Positions 62,101-64,000 of a stretch of 64,000 nt of DNA are shown here, in pieces (position 1 is the stretch's first letter; each line of letters starts with the position of its first letter). The translations under genes were made by a program, and so were the position numbers. Under the pieces are notes generated by a model. That model ran no database searches. It saw nothing but the letters and a program-made list of their open reading frames with translations, and was not told the origin of the DNA. The stretch is taken from contig CACWID010000008.1 in the NCBI GenBank assembly GCA_902760865.1, positions 33,060 through 97,059 on the forward strand, in the 5' to 3' direction. This stretch comes from an uncultured Bacteroidales bacterium (GTDB lineage Bacteria > Bacteroidota > Bacteroidia > Bacteroidales > Muribaculaceae).

Positions 62101-62244
62101 CATCACCATGATGGTGTTGGTCTCCACGTCGGGGAACAGGTCGATGGGCAGACTTCTCAGGGAGAACAGACCCAGTACAATCAGCGCCACGAAAATCAGA
62201 ATCGTGGTTACTGGTCGTTTTACTGAACTGGAATATAAACTCAT
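59125..62244 (-). CDS. RND efflux permease (HAE1/AcrB-like)
   Basis: The 1039-residue protein has 12 membrane helices and two large periplasmic loops, typical of the HAE1 branch. Visible segments are the N-terminal helix (VTTILIFVALIVLGLFSLRS), GMVVDDAIVVLENV with the paired Asp of the proton relay, and GIVVKNGIVLIDYINLNRER near residue 925. It exports drugs, bile salts or lipids using the proton gradient, with the adaptor and outer-membrane channel encoded upstream. Metal-pump signature residues are not apparent, despite the PII-like neighbour. Confidence 0.95.
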   Translation of the reverse strand: MSLYSSSVKRPVTTILIFVALIVLGLFSLRSLPIDLFPDVETNTIMVMTSYAGTSASDIEQNVTRPLENTLNSVEHLKHITSNSRENISIVTLEFEYGYDIEALTNDVRDKLDMVSSMLPDDANTPIIFKFSSDMIPIVLLSVQAGQSMPGLYKILDENVANPLARVDGVGSVSIAGAPKREIHIYLDPLRMEAYNLSVETVAALVGAENRNIPGGTFDIGNETYPLRVQGEFTDPQQMGAMVVGMSPTGGVVHLRDVARIDDSLEERAQESYNNGHKGAMIIVQKQSGANSVQISEKIAKELPKIQKNLPSDIKLGYIVDTSDNIRSTISSLVETVLFALLFVGIVVFVFLGRWRATVIVLVTIPISLIASFIYLYVTGNSLNIVSLSALSIAIGMVVDDAIVVLENVTTHIERGSAPMQAAVNGTNEVALSVMASTLTLIAVFFPLTLVKGMTGVLFKQLGWMVTIMMVLSLICALMLTPMLCSRLLRLNVGDTKIFQKVYGPILKVLDKIDDFYAKVLDKCVAHRWITAATALGIFVFSIFLMKFVGTEFFPTNDNGRLGVSLELPIGSRVDLAKDVSQRIYKEWTEKYPEIQSFNYTVGQASSDNMYASMQSNGSHIISMNIMLNKANERKRGIVEIAGMMREDLKHYPELKRAMVNVGGGRGGGMSGQNTLNYEIYGYDFTKTDSVAQRLKRILEKVPGTADINISRSDYQPEYHVDFDREKLALYGLNLSTAATALRNRINGTTASYFREDGMEYDIKVMYDPEHRRSISDIENIMLYNAMGTGVRLKEVGTVTEQFYPPTIERKDRERIITVSTVVQDRAMSEIIADAQPLIDKMDKPGDVMIQLSGSYEDQQDSFGDLAVLGLLIILLVYIVMASQFESFTYPGIIMTSILFAFSGIVLILLLTGTNLNIMSMIGGIMLIGIVVKNGIVLIDYINLNRERGMSIRRAVIHGGHSRLRPVLMTSLTTILGMVPMAIGTGVGSEMWRPMGIAVIGGLTMSTLMTLLFVPTMYTIFALTGIRRTRKKIHKGNKS

Positions 62245-62322
62245 AATTGAATCTACTGTTTAAGTTCCGATGGCCGTTTCAACTTGATAATCAGAGTAAA
62301 TAAGTCACTAAATGAAAACTTC

Positions 62323-62350
62323 ACTAATCTCTAATCACTAATCATCAAGC
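62323..62350. repeat. 7-bp tandem repeat array, 4 units
   Basis: Units ACTAATC, TCTAATC, ACTAATC and ATCAAGC lie between the adaptor and permease genes. They are the reverse complement of the family at 46430-46464. Confidence 0.75.
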
Positions 62351-62372
62351 TTCGCGACCAGCAAAACTTGAT

Positions 62373-63389
62373 TTACTTCTTGAGTTGAACTTTGGCACCG
62401 TCCTGCAGGCGAGAAGCACCGGCAATAACCACCTGGGCACCGGGCACCAGTCCGCCCTTGACCTCATAGCGGTCCTCCAGGCGCTGACCCAGCTCAACCT
62501 CACGCAGCTCGACTTCTCCACCCTGGTAAACCCAGACGTAGCGCACGCCCGAACCTACCTGCTTCTGCACGGCGCGGTCAGGAACGACAACGCTGGTGGC
62601 AGTGCCGTAGTTGAAGTTCACGCGGGCAAACATGCCGGTGCGCACCTTGTCGTTGCGGTTGGTGATGGTCACCTCGACCTGGAAGGTGCGGCTCGTGGCG
62701 TCAACGGTGGGATGGATCAGGTAAACCTGGCCCTGGAAAGTCTCGTCGCCATAAGTGTCAAACTTCACCGTCACGGGCATGCCGCGCTTCACATTGGGGT
62801 ACTCGCTCTCGTTGACGTTGACGATGACCTTCAGCGGCTGCTGCTGCTCGATGGTCAGGATGGGCAGACCTGCGGGCAGGTCTCCGGCGTCATAGTTCTT
62901 GGCGGTCACCACGCCGCTCACGGGGGAGGTCAGCACGGTGTTCTCCTGCATGGTGCGGATGGCGCGGGCGTTGGCGTCATACTGTGCCTGCAGCTGGTCA
63001 ACGGCCTGCTGGGTGCCGCCGCCGATGTTCACCAGTTCGCGGGCGCGGTCCAGTTCGCGCTTGAGATTGTTAAGGGCAATCTGCTGCTGGGCGATGTTCA
63101 CGTCGTCCAGGATGACGAGACGCTGGCCGCGGGCCACGTGCGAACCCACGTCAACGAGGATGCGCTTGATGCGAGCGCCGTTGTTCGACGAGATGTTGTT
63201 GGTCTTGAACGCCTCGACGGTACCCGTGTACTCGCTGGTCTGCTTGACAGCTTCAGCGCCGATGGTGACCACCTCCACGATGGGCAGTTCTTCCTTCATG
63301 TCGGTAGCTTTTTTCTCATCTTTTTTGCTGCCACAGGATGCCAGCGCGAGGACGAGCAATGCAATCGGTAAAAGTCTTCTTGTCTTCAT
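62373..63389 (-). CDS. RND efflux periplasmic adaptor (lipoprotein)
   Basis: The 338-residue protein is a membrane fusion protein of the AcrA type. It has a lipobox (LALASC, Cys19), a short alpha-hairpin (about 105-165), the biotinyl-lipoyl-like halves (IKRILVDVGSHVARGQRLVI; LTSPVSGVVTAKNYDAGDLP), and a beta-barrel region with VRTGMFARVNF. It links the permease to the outer-membrane channel. Its stop is 128 bp before the permease gene. Confidence 0.95.
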   Translation of the reverse strand: MKTRRLLPIALLVLALASCGSKKDEKKATDMKEELPIVEVVTIGAEAVKQTSEYTGTVEAFKTNNISSNNGARIKRILVDVGSHVARGQRLVILDDVNIAQQQIALNNLKRELDRARELVNIGGGTQQAVDQLQAQYDANARAIRTMQENTVLTSPVSGVVTAKNYDAGDLPAGLPILTIEQQQPLKVIVNVNESEYPNVKRGMPVTVKFDTYGDETFQGQVYLIHPTVDATSRTFQVEVTITNRNDKVRTGMFARVNFNYGTATSVVVPDRAVQKQVGSGVRYVWVYQGGEVELREVELGQRLEDRYEVKGGLVPGAQVVIAGASRLQDGAKVQLKK

Positions 63390-63428
63390 TTTTGATTTGA
63401 TATTATTGTTTTTGTTATTATCCTTGTT

Positions 63429-63467
63429 CTATAGTTCCTATAGTCACTATAGTTACTATAATTACTA
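63429..63467. repeat. 9-bp tandem repeat array, 4-5 units
   Basis: Units CTATAGTTC, CTATAGTCA, CTATAGTTA and CTATAATTA end at the stop codon of the TolC-like gene. They belong to the family found at 12544-12579. Confidence 0.85.
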
Positions 63468-64000
63468 TCTCACATAGTGGGTGTTGCCCAGCACAAACTC
63501 CAGGTCGCTCTCGGCCACCAAGTAGTTGTAGATGGCTTGGTAATAGGCCAGGCGGGCTGCCATCAGGGCATCCTCGGTGTCGCGCAGCTGGATGAACGAT
63601 GCGGCGCCGATCTTGAAGCTCTTCTGCATGATGTCGTTGGCTTTCTCGGCCATCATGACACCGTTCTCGTTGCTCTCGATCTGTTTCAGGTTCTTGACGA
63701 TTGCGTCGTTCTGGGTGGCAACCTGCATGTGGAGGCTGCGCTCCAGATTCTCGCGCTGCCACTTCATCTCGTCGACGGCAATCTGGGCCTGTTTCTGCTT
63801 GTAGTAGCGCTGGCCGCCCTGGAAGATGGGGAAGGCGAGCGTCAAGCCCACGTTCGATGCGCGGCTCCAGCGCAGTCCGGAGAACGGGCTGCCGTTGTTC
63901 ATCGAGTGCCACATCATGCTGGCACTACCGCTCAGGGTGGGGTACCAGGCCATCTTCTGCACGTCGAGGGCCTTCTTCAGGTAGTCGGTCTGCAGGTCCA
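63465..64000 (-). CDS. TolC family outer-membrane channel (5' end beyond the window)
   Basis: The visible 178 codons form the C-terminal part of an outer-membrane efflux protein. They include YPTLSGSASMMWHS, FPIFQGGQRYYKQKQAQIAV (the strand-turn-helix region) and long helices with INQNDAIVKNL-type spacing, ending in LEFVLGNTHYVR. The frame stays open to the right edge, so the start lies outside. It is the third component of the tripartite pump encoded downstream and probably the first gene of the operon. Confidence 0.92.
   Translation of the reverse strand, partial: DLQTDYLKKALDVQKMAWYPTLSGSASMMWHSMNNGSPFSGLRWSRASNVGLTLAFPIFQGGQRYYKQKQAQIAVDEMKWQRENLERSLHMQVATQNDAIVKNLKQIESNENGVMMAEKANDIMQKSFKIGAASFIQLRDTEDALMAARLAYYQAIYNYLVAESDLEFVLGNTHYVR

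Noticed and set aside
1-64000. tRNA or rRNA genes
   Set aside because: I looked through the intergenic stretches for tRNA arms and rRNA cores and saw none; a covariance-model scan would be decisive.
1-64000. Cohesin or scaffoldin gene to match the dockerins
   Set aside because: No protein in the window shows repeated cohesin-like domains; the beta-sandwich modules in the peptidases look Ig- or Fn3-like.

Overview
The window looks like a chromosomal segment of a moderately GC-rich Bacteroidales bacterium (Prevotella or Muribaculaceae type; this is inferred from gene content, with no marker gene to fix the genus). Pointers are the TAnnTTTG -7 promoter elements with a TTTG/TTG-like -33 box, a family of secreted C10 (streptopain-type) cysteine peptidases, a NusG/UpxY-like antiterminator, a PF14121-type porin, a stand-alone type IX-like C-terminal domain and an energy-transducer-TonB-like protein.

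Layout. 1-12.5 kb holds secreted dockerin-bearing proteins (subtype A repeats, GDVNGDGEVNIADVNA type): the last codons of one gene, a protein of unknown function, a NAGPA-type phosphodiester glycosidase, a decayed 3' remnant and two large C10 peptidases. cutC and one minus-strand C10 peptidase lie among them. 12.6-15.5 kb is a minus-strand housekeeping run (xth, AI-2E-type transporter, miaA). 15.6-18.2 kb has an unusual RluA-family pseudouridine synthase and a small TonB-like protein. 18.4-35.2 kb is an almost uninterrupted array of six further C10 peptidases carrying subtype B dockerins (GDVNHDGKLNISDVTALI type). 35.3-42.9 kb is a NusG-paralogue-led cluster: flippase, two SDRs, a MenD-like ThDP enzyme and an O-acyltransferase, with no glycosyltransferase in view. 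43-48.6 kb holds a mini-protein, cardiolipin synthase, ispE, grpE, dnaJ and an RluD-like synthase. 48.7-64 kb is all on the minus strand: an RND efflux system (tolC-like, acrA-like, acrB-like) with a PII-like gene, an acyltransferase, a porin, a DUF1016 nuclease, an aminotransferase, a DUF4143 ATPase, a solute-binding protein and an unknown protein.

How the genes fit together. Nine intact C10 peptidases share a signal peptide, an inhibitory propeptide, a Cys/His peptidase domain and two C-terminal Ca-binding F-hand repeats. This suggests a family of secreted proteases docked on the cell surface or on a scaffold through a dockerin rather than through a type IX tail. No cohesin, scaffoldin or secretion machinery is visible in the window. 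The 35-43 kb cluster looks like an envelope glycan or small-molecule locus under processive antitermination.

The points most worth a second look are: two dockerin subtypes that track genomic position; two single-gene cargoes (DUF4143 ATPase, DUF1016 nuclease), each bounded by a duplicated 3' end of the neighbouring gene; intergenic tandem repeats of strictly 7 or 9 bp at ten junctions; a glycosyltransferase-free NusG/flippase/ThDP cluster; and near-identical 3' halves, including terminators, in two neighbouring C10 genes.
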